A stretch of DNA of 64,000 nucleotides from an uncultured Clostridia bacterium (GCA_944377365.1 CALWEQ010000007.1:33174-97173), one strand, 5' to 3'; counted from the stretch's first letter, positions 36,665 through 49,378 are shown. Made by a program: numbers and translations. Notes: generated by a model from the sequence alone, not told the origin.

Positions 36665-37198
36665 ATGAAATTGAGTGCGCAACTTTTTGTTTTGTCATTG
36701 GCAGCCACTTTGGTTGTTGCCATGACCTTTGTTATGTACTCATTTGCATATCCTTTAAAATATGAATATTTTATATTAAATTCAAGTGCACAGTATAACG
36801 TTGAGCCTTCTTTGATTGCGTCTATCATAAATAGTGAAAGTTCGTTTAAAAAAGACGCAGTTTCAAGTAAAGGTGCAGTAGGGCTTATGCAAGTGATGCC
36901 AAGCACAGCAAGTATGGTAGCAAAGCAATTAAAAATTAGTGAATATGACCTTTTTAATGAAGAAACAAACATAAAAATAGGCACTTATTATTTATCAACA
37001 CTGCTTTCATATTTTAACAATTTAGAAGTTGCAATTTGTGCGTACAATGCCGGTCCTTCACGTGTAAAAAGCTGGCTTAAAAACGATGAATATTCCATTG
37101 ATGGCAAGACGCTTTTAAATATTCCTTACAAAGAAACTCAAAATTATCTTAAAAGTGTTTTAAAAAACATAAAGTTTTATCAAAATCGCTTTAATTAA
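36665..37198 (+). CDS. Membrane-anchored lytic transglycosylase (SLT domain)
   Basis: A 177-residue protein with an N-terminal membrane anchor (about residues 7-30) and an SLT/GEWL domain: the catalytic Glu is in INSESSF, followed by GLMQVMPSTA, LGTYYL-like KIGTYYLSTL and AICAYNAGPSRV. It cleaves peptidoglycan glycan strands outside the membrane. No ribosome site is evident before the ATG. It is followed by lysS after about 50 bp. Confidence 0.9.
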   Translation: MKLSAQLFVLSLAATLVVAMTFVMYSFAYPLKYEYFILNSSAQYNVEPSLIASIINSESSFKKDAVSSKGAVGLMQVMPSTASMVAKQLKISEYDLFNEETNIKIGTYYLSTLLSYFNNLEVAICAYNAGPSRVKSWLKNDEYSIDGKTLLNIPYKETQNYLKSVLKNIKFYQNRFN

Positions 37199-37248
37199 TT
37201 GACTTTTACTGCTGTAAAATGTTATTTTTACTATAAGGAGAAATTAAC

Positions 37249-38709
37249 ATGGCAGAAATCAATTTATCAAGCGAAGTGGACATTAGACGCGAAAAAATTA
37301 AGCAATTAAAAGAGCGCGGAGAAATTGTTTATAAAGCAAAATTTGAAAGAACGTGCACAATAAAAGAAGCACGAGAAAAAATTGGAGAAAAAGTTAAAAT
37401 AGCAGGGCGCATGACGTTTAGACGAGTTATGGGCAAGTTTGGTTTTATGCAAATTCGTGACATAAATGCACATATTCAGGTATCAGTTGGAAGAAATGAA
37501 TTTGATGAAGAAAGCTATGACTTTTACAAAAAGATGATTGATATCGGTGATTTTGTCGGTGTTGAAGGCGAGGTTTACTTTACCCAAACAGGCGAAGTGA
37601 CTGTTAGAGCTGAAAAAATCACGTTGCTTTCAAAAGCATTAAGACCTTTACCAGAAAAATTTCATGGGCTGACAGATATTGAAGCAAAATATCGCCAAAG
37701 ATACCTTGACCTTGTTGCCAACGAGCAAGCTCGAAAGATTTTTCTAACTCGTAGCAAGGTTTGCTCATTTTTAAGAAGGTATTTGGAAGATCATGGGTTT
37801 ATTGAAATTGAAACTCCTATTCTGCAAACCAATGTCAGTGGCGCGACAGCAAAACCGTTTTTCACGAAACACAATGCTCTTGATTTGCAATGTAATTTGA
37901 GAATTGCAACTGAGACATGGTTAAAACAAGCAATAGCAGGTGGATTTGACAGGGTTTTTGAACTTGGAAAGGATTTTAGAAATGAGGGCATGGATCCAAC
38001 GCATTTGCAAGAATTTACTCAGGTTGAGTGGTATGCTTCATATTGGGATTTTGAAGACAACATTAAATTTTTTCAAGAGTTTCTTAATAGTCTTTTAAAT
38101 GAAGTTATAGGAACAACAAAAATAACATATCAAGGAAATGAAATCGATTTTGGAAAGGAATGGGAAAGAATTGATTACACTGCGAGATTAAAAGAAATTT
38201 TGGGCTTTGACTTCCTTGATGAAACAGACCCAGAAAATTTTAAGAAAAAAATCGTTGAAGCAAAATTGTTTTCTTATGCTGAGCTTGAACCTTACAATTC
38301 TGTTCGTGCTATTATTGATTTTGTTTACAAACGTAAAATTCGCGAAAACATCATTGGGCCTGTAATTCTTTACAATTATCCAGCAGTCTTAAAACCATTA
38401 GCTAGAAGAAATGACAAAGATGAGCGTTTAGCCGATGCTTTTCAAATTGTTGTTTGTGGAGCAGAGCTTGTCAATGCTTATTCTGAGCTTGTTGACCCTA
38501 TTGAGCAACGTCGAACGTTGGAAGAGCAACTCAAAGACAAGATGGGCGGTGATGATGAAGCTATGGATCTTGATGAAGACTTTTTAAAGGCGATAGAACA
38601 TGGAATGCCACCTATTTCTGGATTGGGATTTGGGATTGACAGGTTTATCATGACTATATTTGACCTTCCAAACATTCGTGATGGCGTATTATTCCCACTA
38701 ATGAGGTAA
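37249..38709 (+). CDS. lysS: Lysyl-tRNA synthetase (class II)
   Basis: A 486-residue class II LysRS with an OB-fold anticodon-binding domain (about 50-170, VKIAGRMTFRRVMGKFGFM) and the catalytic domain with motif 2 (FRNEGMDPTHLQEFTQVEWY) and motif 3 (GLGFGIDRFIMTIF). AAGGAG precedes the ATG. It attaches lysine to tRNA-Lys. Confidence 0.97.
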   Translation: MAEINLSSEVDIRREKIKQLKERGEIVYKAKFERTCTIKEAREKIGEKVKIAGRMTFRRVMGKFGFMQIRDINAHIQVSVGRNEFDEESYDFYKKMIDIGDFVGVEGEVYFTQTGEVTVRAEKITLLSKALRPLPEKFHGLTDIEAKYRQRYLDLVANEQARKIFLTRSKVCSFLRRYLEDHGFIEIETPILQTNVSGATAKPFFTKHNALDLQCNLRIATETWLKQAIAGGFDRVFELGKDFRNEGMDPTHLQEFTQVEWYASYWDFEDNIKFFQEFLNSLLNEVIGTTKITYQGNEIDFGKEWERIDYTARLKEILGFDFLDETDPENFKKKIVEAKLFSYAELEPYNSVRAIIDFVYKRKIRENIIGPVILYNYPAVLKPLARRNDKDERLADAFQIVVCGAELVNAYSELVDPIEQRRTLEEQLKDKMGGDDEAMDLDEDFLKAIEHGMPPISGLGFGIDRFIMTIFDLPNIRDGVLFPLMR

Positions 38710-38711
38710 AA

Positions 38712-40621
<1,910 letters not shown>

Positions 40622-40629
40622 GAGAAAAA

Positions 40630-41172
40630 GTGAATACGAATGATGTTTATCTTATAAAACCAAAAATAAACGACAAAGATGAAATTGAAAATTTTAAAAA
40701 AGAGTTTTTAAAAAACAATGAAAGTGCTATTCCAGGTTCATCAAACATTTTAGATTTTCCTAATTATGAAGAATGGCTAAAACACATTAAAGCATATGAA
40801 AGAGCAAGCACTGTTCCAGTTAAAGGTCATGTGCCTGCGACTGTGTATATTCTAAAAAGAAAATCGGACAAAAAAATCTTGGGTATTTTGCAAATTAGAC
40901 ATTCTTTAAATGATTTTTTAAGAAACTTTGGTGGGCATTTCGGTGGTTCAATAAGGCCATCAGAAAGAAATAAAGGTTATTCATCAAAAATGATAACTTT
41001 GGGTATGAAAAAAGCAAAAAGATTTGGATTAGATGAGGTGTTAATCACATGCCTTAAAACAAACAAGTCGTCTGCAAAAAGCATAGAAAAGGCAGGGGGC
41101 GTGTTTGAAGGAACGTCATATCTTAAAGAAAAGAATGAACACATAAATCGTTTTTGGTTGAAACAAAATTAA
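40630..41172 (+). CDS. GNAT-family acetyltransferase
   Basis: A 180-residue protein starting at the GTG at 40630, which has GGAG four or five bases upstream; an in-frame ATG at 40609 would lie inside the obg gene. GNAT features are LGILQIRHSLNDFL, GGSIRPSERNKGYSSKMI (the acetyl-CoA loop) and ITCLKTNKSSAKSIEKAGG. The substrate is unknown. Confidence 0.85.
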   Translation: MNTNDVYLIKPKINDKDEIENFKKEFLKNNESAIPGSSNILDFPNYEEWLKHIKAYERASTVPVKGHVPATVYILKRKSDKKILGILQIRHSLNDFLRNFGGHFGGSIRPSERNKGYSSKMITLGMKKAKRFGLDEVLITCLKTNKSSAKSIEKAGGVFEGTSYLKEKNEHINRFWLKQN

Positions 41173-41187
41173 AGGGAGAGAAAAATT

Positions 41188-41481
41188 ATGTTAACATCAA
41201 AACAACGAGCAAGTTTGAGGGCTCTTGGCAATGCACTAGATCCTGTTATGCAAATTGGTAAAGATGGATTGTCAGAAAATTCATTTGAGGCAATAAATTT
41301 GTTGCTTGAAGCAAGAGAGCTTATAAAAATAAAACTTTTAAAAACGTGCCCTCTAGATGAAAAAACGATTATGCAACAAATCTGTGAAAAAACAAAGTCA
41401 GAGCCTGTTCAGGCAATTGGTTCAATACTAATAATTTATAGGCGTTCTAAAAACAAAAAGAAAAGAAATATAGAAATTTAA
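41188..41481 (+). CDS. yhbY: CRS1-YhbY domain RNA-binding protein
   Basis: A 97-residue Yhb[31 protein letters not shown], the middle [11 protein letters not shown] and a C-terminal [12 protein letters not shown]. The family associates with pre-50S ribosomes. It follows the GNAT gene with GGGAG upstream and ends 4 bp into the convergent neighbour's 3' end. Confidence 0.92.
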   Translation: MLTSKQRASLRALGNALDPVMQIGKDGLSENSFEAINLLLEARELIKIKLLKTCPLDEKTIMQQICEKTKSEPVQAIGSILIIYRRSKNKKKRNIEI

Positions 41482-42278
41482 AGTAGCTCTTTGTTGGTTT
41501 TGCTTTTAGAGAATGGGTCATACAAAGATATTAATGCAAGCAAAACGAGAAATGACGACATGATGGCATAATACAAATTTGCACGCACAAAAAATGAAGA
41601 AAATATCAAAATTAGTGCTGAAAAGAAATAGCCTTTTGCGCGTGAACGATTTAGAGAAAACATAGCAAGATCTTTTAAAGCAAGCTTTTTATCTTTTTTG
41701 TAAGCATACTTAATTTCTGGATAAATGTCGTAAATCTTGTACAATTTTTGATAAGTGTCATATTGATCCAAAACTTGAACTTCAATATCAAAATTTTTGA
41801 CGAAAGACGTTGTTTCTTTTAAAACCGTATAACACAAAATGACTATTTTTGTTGGCTTATGTGATTTTGCAAGGTTTACTATTTTAACCACATCGTCTTG
41901 CGATAGAGGTGAAAAGCTAAAATTTGGAAACAAAATTATTCTGCTTTCTGGATGTAAAACTAAAATGCAATTGGCTAATTTTTTACAACAATGTCTTGAA
42001 GAGGTCAATTTAAACAAAAAATCTAAATTATTTTTATCCATGCTGAGAGAAAAAAAACAATTTTCTGCCTTTTCACGCTCTTTACTTCTTAAAAGCGATT
42101 GTGCATTTTTCTTCTTGTTAAATATTCTTGAAACAATGTCAATAAAAATAGTTATAGCAAGCGAAATCAAAATGGATTGCAAAAGTGATTTTACAAAATA
42201 GCGCACCCAAATAAAACTTATAAAAAAAATCATTAAAAATTTAAAAAATATTTGAAAAATTCTAGAAACTTTTTGCAT
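41478..42278 (-). CDS. Membrane protein with a cytoplasmic nuclease-fold-like domain
   Basis: A 266-residue protein. Two or three N-terminal hydrophobic helices (about 5-50), a soluble middle (about 60-205) with [31 protein letters not shown] and [19 protein letters not shown], and two C-terminal helices (about 215-252). The soluble part has an alternating strand/helix pattern reminiscent of restriction-endonuclease-like (Mrr/NERD) folds, but I see no convincing catalytic residues. Function unknown. It converges with yhbY. Confidence 0.6.
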   Translation of the reverse strand: MQKVSRIFQIFFKFLMIFFISFIWVRYFVKSLLQSILISLAITIFIDIVSRIFNKKKNAQSLLRSKEREKAENCFFSLSMDKNNLDFLFKLTSSRHCCKKLANCILVLHPESRIILFPNFSFSPLSQDDVVKIVNLAKSHKPTKIVILCYTVLKETTSFVKNFDIEVQVLDQYDTYQKLYKIYDIYPEIKYAYKKDKKLALKDLAMFSLNRSRAKGYFFSALILIFSSFFVRANLYYAIMSSFLVLLALISLYDPFSKSKTNKELL

Positions 42279-42324
42279 AACATAATTTTGAACAGATTAA
42301 GTAAAAAAAATAAGTCATATTTTA

Positions 42325-42353
42325 TTGTTTTTTTAAGAAAAATATAGTAAAAT
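42325..42353 (+). promoter_or_regulatory. Promoter for rsfS
   Basis: TTGTTT (42325-42330), 17-nt spacer, TAAAAT (42348-42353), about 14 nt upstream of the ATG with AGGAAG between. Confidence 0.55.
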
Positions 42354-42367
42354 GTTGTAGGAAGAAT

Positions 42368-42712
42368 ATGAACGAACAATTATTAAAAATTTGTGAATTA
42401 TTAAAAAAGTGTAAATGCAAAAATGTTGCTACGTTTGACTTAACTGAAAATGGCGAAGCAAAATTTTTTGTTGTGGCAAGTTGTTTGAATGCTGTTGAAA
42501 ACAAAAAGGTTGCAAATGAGCTTTGTGAAAATTTTGAGCTCACAGGTGAAAAAGACGGTTATCACAAGGGCGAGTGGATTATACTTAGGTTTGCAAACAT
42601 ATACGTTCATTTGTTTATAGTTTCTGCTAGGACTAAATATAACCTTGACAGACTGTATAAAAACAGGGAGATAGATTTGATCAAATATGTGAAAAAGCAA
42701 AAATCAAAGTGA
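42368..42712 (+). CDS. rsfS: Ribosomal silencing factor RsfS
   Basis: A 114-residue YbeB/RsfS: NVATFDLTENGEAKFFVVAS, DGYHKGEWIILRFANIYVHLF, then ARTKYNLDRLYK. It binds L14 and blocks subunit joining during starvation. It is short, but has the conserved W..L and V.LF segments. A terminator follows directly. Confidence 0.9.
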   Translation: MNEQLLKICELLKKCKCKNVATFDLTENGEAKFFVVASCLNAVENKKVANELCENFELTGEKDGYHKGEWIILRFANIYVHLFIVSARTKYNLDRLYKNREIDLIKYVKKQKSK

Positions 42713-42733
42713 GTTTACTTTGATTTTTTTTTA
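42700..42733 (+). terminator. Rho-independent terminator after rsfS
   Basis: ATCAAAGT/ACTTTGAT stem and T9 run; it overlaps the -35 region of the next gene's promoter. Confidence 0.85.
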
Positions 42734-42753
42734 TAATATGTTAAAATTTTTTC
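42720..42753 (+). promoter_or_regulatory. Promoter abutting the arginine phosphatase start (leaderless)
   Basis: TTGATT (42720-42725), 16-nt spacer, TAAAAT (42742-42747), then exactly 6 nt to the ATG at 42754. No ribosome site. Confidence 0.6.
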
Positions 42754-43191
42754 ATGCAAGGAAAAATCAAATTATGTTTTTTGTGCACAGGCAACACTTG
42801 TCGCTCATTTATGGCAGAAAGATTGATGAAAAAGCACATCAAACAAGCGGGTATAAATTTTGTTCAAGTGTCTTCAAGAGGGCTCAGTGCCAATGGTGAG
42901 TTGAGCACCGAATATGCTTGCAAGGCTTTAAAAGAGTTGGGGGCTGACAGCAAAAAAAGAAAAAGCGTAAAACTTAAAAAATTTGACTTAAAAACATTAT
43001 ATATTGCAATGACTACGGCAATAAAAAACAAAGTTGCAGGAAGGGTTATTGAAATGAAAGATCTTTGCGGAGTCGAAATCGCAGATCCTTATGGCAAAGA
43101 CTATAATGCATATTTAGAATGTGCAAAACTTATTGACAGAGCATGTCAAAATTTGACAGAAAAATTAATTAAAATTGGAGGCGAAAAATGA
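42754..43191 (+). CDS. Protein arginine phosphatase (YwlE-like, LMW-PTP fold)
   Basis: A 145-residue low-molecular-weight phosphatase-fold protein. The P-loop is CTGNTCRS (Cys11 nucleophile, Arg17); the Thr at position 15 is the feature that distinguishes arginine phosphatases of the YwlE group from tyrosine phosphatases. The acid is in IADPYGKDY. In Bacillota it opposes McsB-type protein arginine kinases in ClpP-dependent turnover; clpP and clpX are in this window, while mcsB is not seen. It overlaps rpiB by 4 bp. Confidence 0.85.
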   Translation: MQGKIKLCFLCTGNTCRSFMAERLMKKHIKQAGINFVQVSSRGLSANGELSTEYACKALKELGADSKKRKSVKLKKFDLKTLYIAMTTAIKNKVAGRVIEMKDLCGVEIADPYGKDYNAYLECAKLIDRACQNLTEKLIKIGGEK

Positions 43192-43607
43192 TAATACTCG
43201 CTTGTGATCATAGAGGGTATGAACTTAAAGAAAAAATAAAAAAATTTTTCAACAATGAATCTATCATTACCATTGATGTTGGGACTTATTCAAAAGAAGG
43301 TGTCGATTATCCTGATTATGCGAAAAAAGGTGTTGCAAAAGTTTTAGAAGATCCACACAACGTAGGAATATTTATTTGTGGGACTGGAATCGGAATGAGC
43401 ATTGCGGTAAACAGAAATTCTAAAATACGGGGAGCATTGTGCTTGAACACAAAAATGGCAGAGCTTGCCAGAGCTCATAATGATGCCAACGTCTTGGTTT
43501 TGCCAGGGGACACTATGAGGGCAAACAAAGCAATAAGAATTATTAAAGTGTTTTTAACGACCGATTTCGAAGGTGGCCGTCATTTTAGGAGAATAAAAAA
43601 ATTATAA
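43188..43607 (+). CDS. rpiB: Ribose 5-phosphate isomerase B
   Basis: A 139-residue RpiB/LacAB-family isomerase: IILACDHRGYELKEKI, DVGTYSKEGVDYPDYA, FICGTGIGMSIAVNR (catalytic Cys), and RAHNDANVLVLPGDTM. It interconverts ribose 5-phosphate and ribulose 5-phosphate and links to the transketolase at 6243. ATGA overlap couples it to the preceding gene. Confidence 0.94.
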   Translation: MIILACDHRGYELKEKIKKFFNNESIITIDVGTYSKEGVDYPDYAKKGVAKVLEDPHNVGIFICGTGIGMSIAVNRNSKIRGALCLNTKMAELARAHNDANVLVLPGDTMRANKAIRIIKVFLTTDFEGGRHFRRIKKL

Positions 43608-43617
43608 GGAGGACATT

Positions 43618-44382
43618 GTGCTAAACATAATTTTTCCCGTTATTGATGACTTTGAGTCGAATGCAAATTATGTAAAAAATCTTAAAATAAGTGGAAATAT
43701 TTTAGTTGGCGTCACAGAAGCAGGTGCAAAGTTTTTTAAATTTAAAAAATCAGGCATTAAAGTAAAAATATTTAAAGACGTTAGTCATAAAGAAGAAATT
43801 ATAAATTCTTTACAGCCCTATTTGGAAGAAGGGAAAATATTGATATTGAGAAAACAGTTGACTTCTGATGAAATTTCCAAGTTTTTTTCTTCTAAAACCG
43901 ACATAACAATATGCGCTAAAAAGAAAAGGGGAAAGATCGGCGAATTTTTTTATAGATTATGGGAAAAAATTATAAGGGCGTTGTTTGATCTTACATTCTT
44001 TGACGGAGATATTTCTGCTATTAGCTTTTCGGAAAAATTATCCAGTGTCGTTCAAAACATACCAAACCTTTCGTCAGTTTCTAGGGTCAACAGATGGAAA
44101 GGAGTAAGTGTGGGAACAGTTACAACAACTTCTAAACCTGCAAAAAAAGAATATTCAAAAATCAAAAACAACATTATGCTGATAGGTTGGACTACGTTGT
44201 TTTTAGGCGTAATAGCTTCTATAACAGTCTATTACATTTTCAAGCCCGTGTCATTTTTGTCGGTTTTATTATGGCTGGCAGGATTTTTAGTTGCGGGGTT
44301 AGGAGTCATTATTGCTATTGCAGTCTACTTTTTGACTATTAAAAGTGGAAAAAGATATTTTTCAAAAGCAGAGGAGGTTTGA
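43618..44382 (+). CDS. Hypothetical membrane protein, GT2-remnant-like
   Basis: A 254-residue protein with a GTG start after AAGGAGG. The first ~150 residues have an alternating pattern reminiscent of a degenerate Rossmann domain ([29 protein letters not shown]) without catalytic motifs. Two C-terminal membrane helices (about 180-203 and 211-237) follow, a layout also seen at the end of GT2 proteins such as polyprenol-phosphate mannosyltransferases. No function is assigned. It is followed by gap after 1 bp. Confidence 0.6.
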   Translation: MLNIIFPVIDDFESNANYVKNLKISGNILVGVTEAGAKFFKFKKSGIKVKIFKDVSHKEEIINSLQPYLEEGKILILRKQLTSDEISKFFSSKTDITICAKKKRGKIGEFFYRLWEKIIRALFDLTFFDGDISAISFSEKLSSVVQNIPNLSSVSRVNRWKGVSVGTVTTTSKPAKKEYSKIKNNIMLIGWTTLFLGVIASITVYYIFKPVSFLSVLLWLAGFLVAGLGVIIAIAVYFLTIKSGKRYFSKAEEV

Positions 44383-44383
44383 A

Positions 44384-45391
44384 ATGTCAAAATTAAAAAT
44401 TGGTATTAATGGTTTTGGAAGGATTGGTAGACTTGTAGCACGTATATGTGCTAGGAGAGGGATTCAAATTTGTGCAATAAATGATCCTTTTTTAGATGTC
44501 GATTATGCGAAGTATCTTATAGATCATGACACAATACACGGAAAATTTGATATTCCGACTTCAGTCAAAAACAAAAAGCTTGTAATTGGTTCAAGTTCAG
44601 CAACATTTTTCGAAGAACGCGATCCAGACAAAATTCCATGGGCACAAGCAGGCGCTGAAATCATAATTGAAGCCACGGGCAAATTTACAAACTATGAGGG
44701 CGCATCACTACACCTTCAAGGCGGAGCAAAGAAGGTGATTGTAACAGCACCCGGCAAAGGAATGCCAATGTTTGTAATGGGCGTAAACCATAAAGATTAC
44801 AAAAATGACATGAATGTAATCTCAAATGCTTCCTGCACGACCAATTGTTTAGCGCCTCTGGCAAAAGTTATTAATGATGCCTTTGGAATAGAACAAGGGC
44901 TCATGACTACCATACATTCAACAACTGCAACCCAGTTGACTGTTGATGGAGCGACAAAAAAAGATTGGCGAGGTGGTAGAGCGGCATCTTACAACATTAT
45001 TCCTTCTTCAACAGGGGCCGCAAAAGCTGTTGGTGAGGTTATACCACAACTAAAAGGCAAACTCACAGGAATGAGTTGCAGAGTTCCAACATTAAACGTT
45101 TCGGTGGTTGATTTGACTTGTTCGTTAAAAAAAGAGGCAACTTACGAGCAAATTGTGGATGCTATTAAAAAAGCTTCAAAGACGAACATGAAGGGAGTTA
45201 TGACTTGGACTGACGACAAAGTAGTTTCAAGCGATTTTATTGGCGAAGAACACACTTGTGTGTTTGATATTGAAGCAGGCATCATGTTAAATCCAAAATT
45301 TGTAAAACTTTTCGCATGGTACGACAACGAATGGGGTTATTCAAACAAAGTCGTTGACCTCGCACAGCATATAAACAAAGGACTAAAATAA
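44384..45391 (+). CDS. gap: Glyceraldehyde-3-phosphate dehydrogenase
   Basis: A 335-residue GAPDH. The ATG at 44384 follows GAGGAGG; the open frame starts earlier but the conserved protein begins here ([16 protein letters not shown]). The catalytic Cys151 is in [13 protein letters not shown], and Ca. 175 HSTTATQ is conserved. Asp34 in AINDPF fits NAD specificity. It acts in glycolysis. Confidence 0.97.
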   Translation: MSKLKIGINGFGRIGRLVARICARRGIQICAINDPFLDVDYAKYLIDHDTIHGKFDIPTSVKNKKLVIGSSSATFFEERDPDKIPWAQAGAEIIIEATGKFTNYEGASLHLQGGAKKVIVTAPGKGMPMFVMGVNHKDYKNDMNVISNASCTTNCLAPLAKVINDAFGIEQGLMTTIHSTTATQLTVDGATKKDWRGGRAASYNIIPSSTGAAKAVGEVIPQLKGKLTGMSCRVPTLNVSVVDLTCSLKKEATYEQIVDAIKKASKTNMKGVMTWTDDKVVSSDFIGEEHTCVFDIEAGIMLNPKFVKLFAWYDNEWGYSNKVVDLAQHINKGLK

Positions 45392-45684
45392 TGCAAAACA
45401 AATTAAACAATCAAAACGAACGATGGTCTTGGGAAAAAATATTTGAACTTTTTGCTTATGTTGGCATAGGGTGCATTGCTATAGCGCTACTTTTGAGTGC
45501 GATATTTGGCAGTAAAACTCTTGCAGACATTTTTCGATACGTGGGCGAAGCAGTCGCTTACATAGTGTGTATTGTTGTTGCGGGTCTTTGGGTTAAAAGA
45601 AAGACACATGTTGCATGGCTAATTTTATATGTTGTTTTTACCGTTTCCATTGTTGTTTTATATATTGTGAATATAGCACTATGA
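45391..45684 (+). CDS. Small membrane protein
   Basis: A 97-residue protein overlapping the gap stop (TAATG). Three hydrophobic segments (about 17-38, 45-66, 72-93) with KKTLADIFRY-like polar loops and a VKRKTH charged segment. Unknown function; co-transcribed with gap and the next gene. Confidence 0.55.
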   Translation: MQNKLNNQNERWSWEKIFELFAYVGIGCIAIALLLSAIFGSKTLADIFRYVGEAVAYIVCIVVAGLWVKRKTHVAWLILYVVFTVSIVVLYIVNIAL

Positions 45685-45694
45685 GGTTGTTGGT

Positions 45695-46066
45695 ATGCGA
45701 AAAATTTTTGTAAGCGCAGGCTTTATAATAGCGGTTGTAATTTCTGCTGTGCTAGAAAACAAGTTTGCTAATTATGAAAAAAATATAGTGACGCTGGCAT
45801 TAACTGCGGTATATTTTTTGTATTGGACAGGCGAATTTATTTATTCACTAGTTATGTTTAACAAAACTCTCGCGGAAAGATATAAGCTGTTTGTGGCTGA
45901 AACTGTCAACAAAAAAAAATTGTCTTTGGACATCATAAATGCAGAAGAAAAATATTATAAAAGGAAATTTAAGCGAACATTATATAAAGAAAAATTTGTT
46001 TACTATGTTCAAATAGCGTTAGCACTGGGCGCAGGTATTGCTTTAATAGTTGCTATATTTATTTAA
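45695..46066 (+). CDS. Small membrane protein
   Basis: A 123-residue protein with two N-terminal helices (about 2-48) and one C-terminal helix (about 98-122) separated by a basic, helical cytoplasmic stretch (KKKLSLDIINAEEKYYKRKFKR). Unknown function. It ends the gap operon. Confidence 0.55.
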   Translation: MRKIFVSAGFIIAVVISAVLENKFANYEKNIVTLALTAVYFLYWTGEFIYSLVMFNKTLAERYKLFVAETVNKKKLSLDIINAEEKYYKRKFKRTLYKEKFVYYVQIALALGAGIALIVAIFI

Positions 46067-46120
46067 AATTATCATTCGACATTTTAATAAGTATTTATTG
46101 TGTTTAAATATAATAAATTA

Positions 46121-46151
46121 CTTGTATAATTATTTTTGCTGTGCTAAAATT
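46121..46151 (+). promoter_or_regulatory. Promoter for tig
   Basis: TTGTAT (about 46123) and TGCTAAAAT (-10 at 46146-46151) with a 17-nt spacer and an extended -10; AAAGGAG precedes the ATG at 46185. Confidence 0.5.
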
Positions 46152-46184
46152 GTAAAGCAAAACAAAAAAGGAGAATAAATTATT

Positions 46185-47456
46185 ATGGTTACACGCGAAA
46201 AAAGTGAAAAAGGAACATTAAAACTTCTTATTGAAGTTTCAGGTCAAGTTTGGGAAGACGCAATCGAAAAATCATACGAGAAAAACAAAAGCAAATACAA
46301 CATTCAAGGATTTCGCAAGGGCAAAGCTCCACGTAAAGTCATTGAAAAAAATTATGGAGACACTGTTTTTTATGATGACGCATTTGATGACGTTGTCTCA
46401 GCGGAATATGGTGAATTTTTGAGAAGCAATCCTGAAATCGAAGTGGCAGATTATCCAAAAGTAAACATTGACTCTATGACTAATGATGGTCTTAAAGTTA
46501 GTTTGAGTGTAAATCTCATGCCTGAAGTAGAGTTAGGGCCTATCAAATTCAAAGTAAAAAAGAAAGAGCCTTCTGTTAGCGAAGAAGAAGTTGACCAACA
46601 ACTAAAAGCTTTCGTGGACAGTCAAGCTCGTTTTGTCGAAAGTGACAAGCCTGCCGAAATTGGTGATTTTGTAAACATAGATTTTTCTGGGTCTGTTGAT
46701 GGCGTAAAATTTGATGGAGGAACGGCAGAAGATTATCGTTTAGAGCTCGGCTCGCACAGTTTTATCGACACATTTGAAGAGCAATTAGTAGGAATGAAAG
46801 TGGGAGATGAAAAGGTTGTAAAAGTCACTTTCCCTGAAAAATACCCTGCTGAAAATCTTGCAGGAAAACCTGCCGATTTTGAAGTTAAAGTCAAAAAGGT
46901 TGAAAAGAAAGAAACAAGAGAGCTAAATGACAAATTAATTTCTTTTGCAACAGAATTTTCAACAGTAGAAGAATATAAAAATAGTATTAGGGAAAAAATT
47001 CTTGAAGCAAAAAGAAATCAGGCTGAACGCGAATTTGAAAATTCGCTTATTGAAGAAGTAGTAAAACAAGCAAAAGTTGATTTGCCAGATTCAATGGTGG
47101 AACATGAAAAGCATCACCTTATTCATGATTTTGAAGAAAGACTCAAATATCAAAACATAAAACTCGATGATTATCTTGCTTATATTGGCAAATCACGAGA
47201 AGACTTCGAAAAAGAACAATTTGAAGAGGCAAAAAGGACGTTAAAGACAAGATTAGTTCTTCAAAAAATTGTAAAAGAAAAGAAGATTGAAATAACACAT
47301 GAAGAAGTTCATTCCAAATTGCATGAAATTGCAGACGCTAGGGGGACTACATGTGAGGAAGTTGAAAAAAATCTTAGTGAATATGAACTCAACTATATTC
47401 AAAACGACATATTGATGAACAAACTCATTGGTTATTTAAAGTCTAACAATGAATAA
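46185..47456 (+). CDS. tig: Trigger factor
   Basis: A 423-residue trigger factor: N-terminal ribosome-binding domain with the signature FRKGKAPR ([14 protein letters not shown]), PPIase domain (about 150-245, [14 protein letters not shown]) and the helical C-terminal chaperone domain. tig-clpP-clpX in this order is conserved across bacteria. Confidence 0.97.
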   Translation: MVTREKSEKGTLKLLIEVSGQVWEDAIEKSYEKNKSKYNIQGFRKGKAPRKVIEKNYGDTVFYDDAFDDVVSAEYGEFLRSNPEIEVADYPKVNIDSMTNDGLKVSLSVNLMPEVELGPIKFKVKKKEPSVSEEEVDQQLKAFVDSQARFVESDKPAEIGDFVNIDFSGSVDGVKFDGGTAEDYRLELGSHSFIDTFEEQLVGMKVGDEKVVKVTFPEKYPAENLAGKPADFEVKVKKVEKKETRELNDKLISFATEFSTVEEYKNSIREKILEAKRNQAEREFENSLIEEVVKQAKVDLPDSMVEHEKHHLIHDFEERLKYQNIKLDDYLAYIGKSREDFEKEQFEEAKRTLKTRLVLQKIVKEKKIEITHEEVHSKLHEIADARGTTCEEVEKNLSEYELNYIQNDILMNKLIGYLKSNNE

Positions 47457-47469
47457 ATTAGGAGGAGAA

Positions 47470-48069
47470 ATGTTAATTCCAATGGTCATCGACCAAAAGG
47501 GGTCGAGTGAAAGGTCATATGATATTTATTCCAGACTACTTGAAGACAGAATTATATTTTTAAATGGTGAGATAGATGACAATGTTGCAAATCTTGTTAT
47601 TGCTCAGCTTATCTATCTCGAAGGGAAAAACCCTGATAAAGACATATTTTTATATATAAATAGTCCTGGTGGGAGTGTTAGTGCTGGATTTGCAATTTAT
47701 GATACTATGCAATATATTAAATGCGACGTCACTACAATCTGTGTAGGATTGGCGGCATCAATGGGTGCATTTTTGCTTTCAAGTGGGACGAAAGGCAAAA
47801 GGTTTGCGCTTCCAAACAGTGAAATTATGATTCATCAACCTCTTGGAGGGGCACAGGGTCAAGCTAGTGACATAGAAATCCAAGCCAGACACATCGCAAG
47901 AATAAAAATGAAGATTAACCAAATACTAAGCGAAAACACAGGCAAAAGTCTTAAAGTTATTGAAAAAGACACTGACCGAGATAATTATATGACTGCTGAC
48001 GAAGCAAAAGAATATGGCCTTGTAGACCAAATTTTTGTAACACGCAAGGCCAACAAGAAGGGGGAATAA
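47470..48069 (+). CDS. clpP: ATP-dependent Clp protease proteolytic subunit
   Basis: A 199-residue ClpP; start at the ATG at 47470 with AGGAGG at 47461-47466. The catalytic Ser98 is in [11 protein letters not shown], His122 is in [12 protein letters not shown], and the third residue (Asp171) is in DRDNYMTA. Usual processing site and length. Confidence 0.97.
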   Translation: MLIPMVIDQKGSSERSYDIYSRLLEDRIIFLNGEIDDNVANLVIAQLIYLEGKNPDKDIFLYINSPGGSVSAGFAIYDTMQYIKCDVTTICVGLAASMGAFLLSSGTKGKRFALPNSEIMIHQPLGGAQGQASDIEIQARHIARIKMKINQILSENTGKSLKVIEKDTDRDNYMTADEAKEYGLVDQIFVTRKANKKGE

Positions 48070-49338
48070 TTGAAAAATACAGAAACATGTTCTTGTTCAT
48101 TTTGTGGTAAGCCTCAAAAAAATGCAAAGAAAATTATAGCGAGTCCAAATGGAGAAGCTTATATTTGTGATGAATGCATTGCAATATGCAAAGAGATTAT
48201 AAAAGAAGATGAGCAACACGAAAATCTTGAAAAAATAGAATTGCCCATACCATCTGAAATTAAAGCAAAGCTTGATGAATATATAATTGGTCAAGATGAA
48301 GCAAAGCGTGTGCTTGCTGTTTCTGTTTACAATCATTATAAGCGTATTAATTACAATTTTTCCAAAAAAGAAAAAAATGACGATATAGAACTTGAAAAAA
48401 GCAATATTTTGATGATAGGTCCAACAGGCTCTGGTAAGACGTTGCTCGCAAAAACGCTTGCAAAAATTTTAAAAGTGCCTTTTGCTGCTGCAGATGCAAC
48501 AACGTTAACGGAAGCAGGATATGTTGGTGATGATGTTGAAAACATACTTTTAAAATTAATTCAAAATGCTGATTATGACATTAGAAAAGCGCAAAGAGGC
48601 ATAATTTATATTGACGAAATAGATAAGATTGCCAAAAAGACACAAAATGTTTCAATTACAAGAGATGTTGCGGGGGAAGGAGTTCAGCAAGCGTTATTAA
48701 AAATCATCGAAAGTACAATTGCAAACGTTCCACCACAAGGCGGACGAAAACACCCTCAACAAGAAACGATTCAAATTGACACCACAAACATATTGTTTAT
48801 TTGTGGTGGTGCTTTTGTGGGGCTTGACTCGATCATTGAAGCTCGTAAAAATTCTTCTTCTGTTGGATTTAATGCAGATGTAAAAACCGTGCAAGAGAAA
48901 AAGGATTTTAATTTCGCGAAGGAAGTGCAACCAGATGATTTAATAAAATTTGGTTTAATCCCAGAATTTGTAGGCAGAATGCCAGTTGTTGTGGGACTTG
49001 ACGACCTAGATGAAAATGCACTTGCGAAAATACTAGTTGAACCAAAAAATTCTATTGTAAAACAATACAAAAAGATGTTTAAAATAGATGGCATGGAAAT
49101 AGATTTTACGCAGGAAGCTTTGAAAGCTGTCGCGAAAAAGGCAATAGAACTTAAAACAGGAGCGAGAGGGTTAAGGACAATATTAGAAGGGAAGATGATG
49201 AAGCTTATGTATGATCTGCCAGGCAAAACTAATATTGAAAAGGTTATAATAACAGAAAAATTCATAACTCAACAAAATGGCGAACCAGACATAGTTCTTA
49301 AACGTAGAAATGATGACATAAATCAACAAGCAATTTAA
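48070..49338 (+). CDS. clpX: ATP-dependent Clp protease ATP-binding subunit ClpX
   Basis: A 422-residue ClpX with a TTG start right after the clpP stop and a GGGGG ribosome site. N-terminal zinc-binding domain ([10 protein letters not shown] ... CDECI), Walker [13 protein letters not shown], Walker [12 protein letters not shown]-like loop [12 protein letters not shown]. It unfolds substrates for ClpP. A terminator follows. Confidence 0.97.
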   Translation: MKNTETCSCSFCGKPQKNAKKIIASPNGEAYICDECIAICKEIIKEDEQHENLEKIELPIPSEIKAKLDEYIIGQDEAKRVLAVSVYNHYKRINYNFSKKEKNDDIELEKSNILMIGPTGSGKTLLAKTLAKILKVPFAAADATTLTEAGYVGDDVENILLKLIQNADYDIRKAQRGIIYIDEIDKIAKKTQNVSITRDVAGEGVQQALLKIIESTIANVPPQGGRKHPQQETIQIDTTNILFICGGAFVGLDSIIEARKNSSSVGFNADVKTVQEKKDFNFAKEVQPDDLIKFGLIPEFVGRMPVVVGLDDLDENALAKILVEPKNSIVKQYKKMFKIDGMEIDFTQEALKAVAKKAIELKTGARGLRTILEGKMMKLMYDLPGKTNIEKVIITEKFITQQNGEPDIVLKRRNDDINQQAI

Positions 49339-49360
49339 AAACAGCGCAAGCTGTTTTTTT
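49339..49360 (+). terminator. Rho-independent terminator of tig-clpP-clpX
   Basis: AAACAGC/GCTGTTT stem with a GCAA loop and T-run. Confidence 0.9.
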
Positions 49361-49378
49361 ATTTTTTTTCAATACATA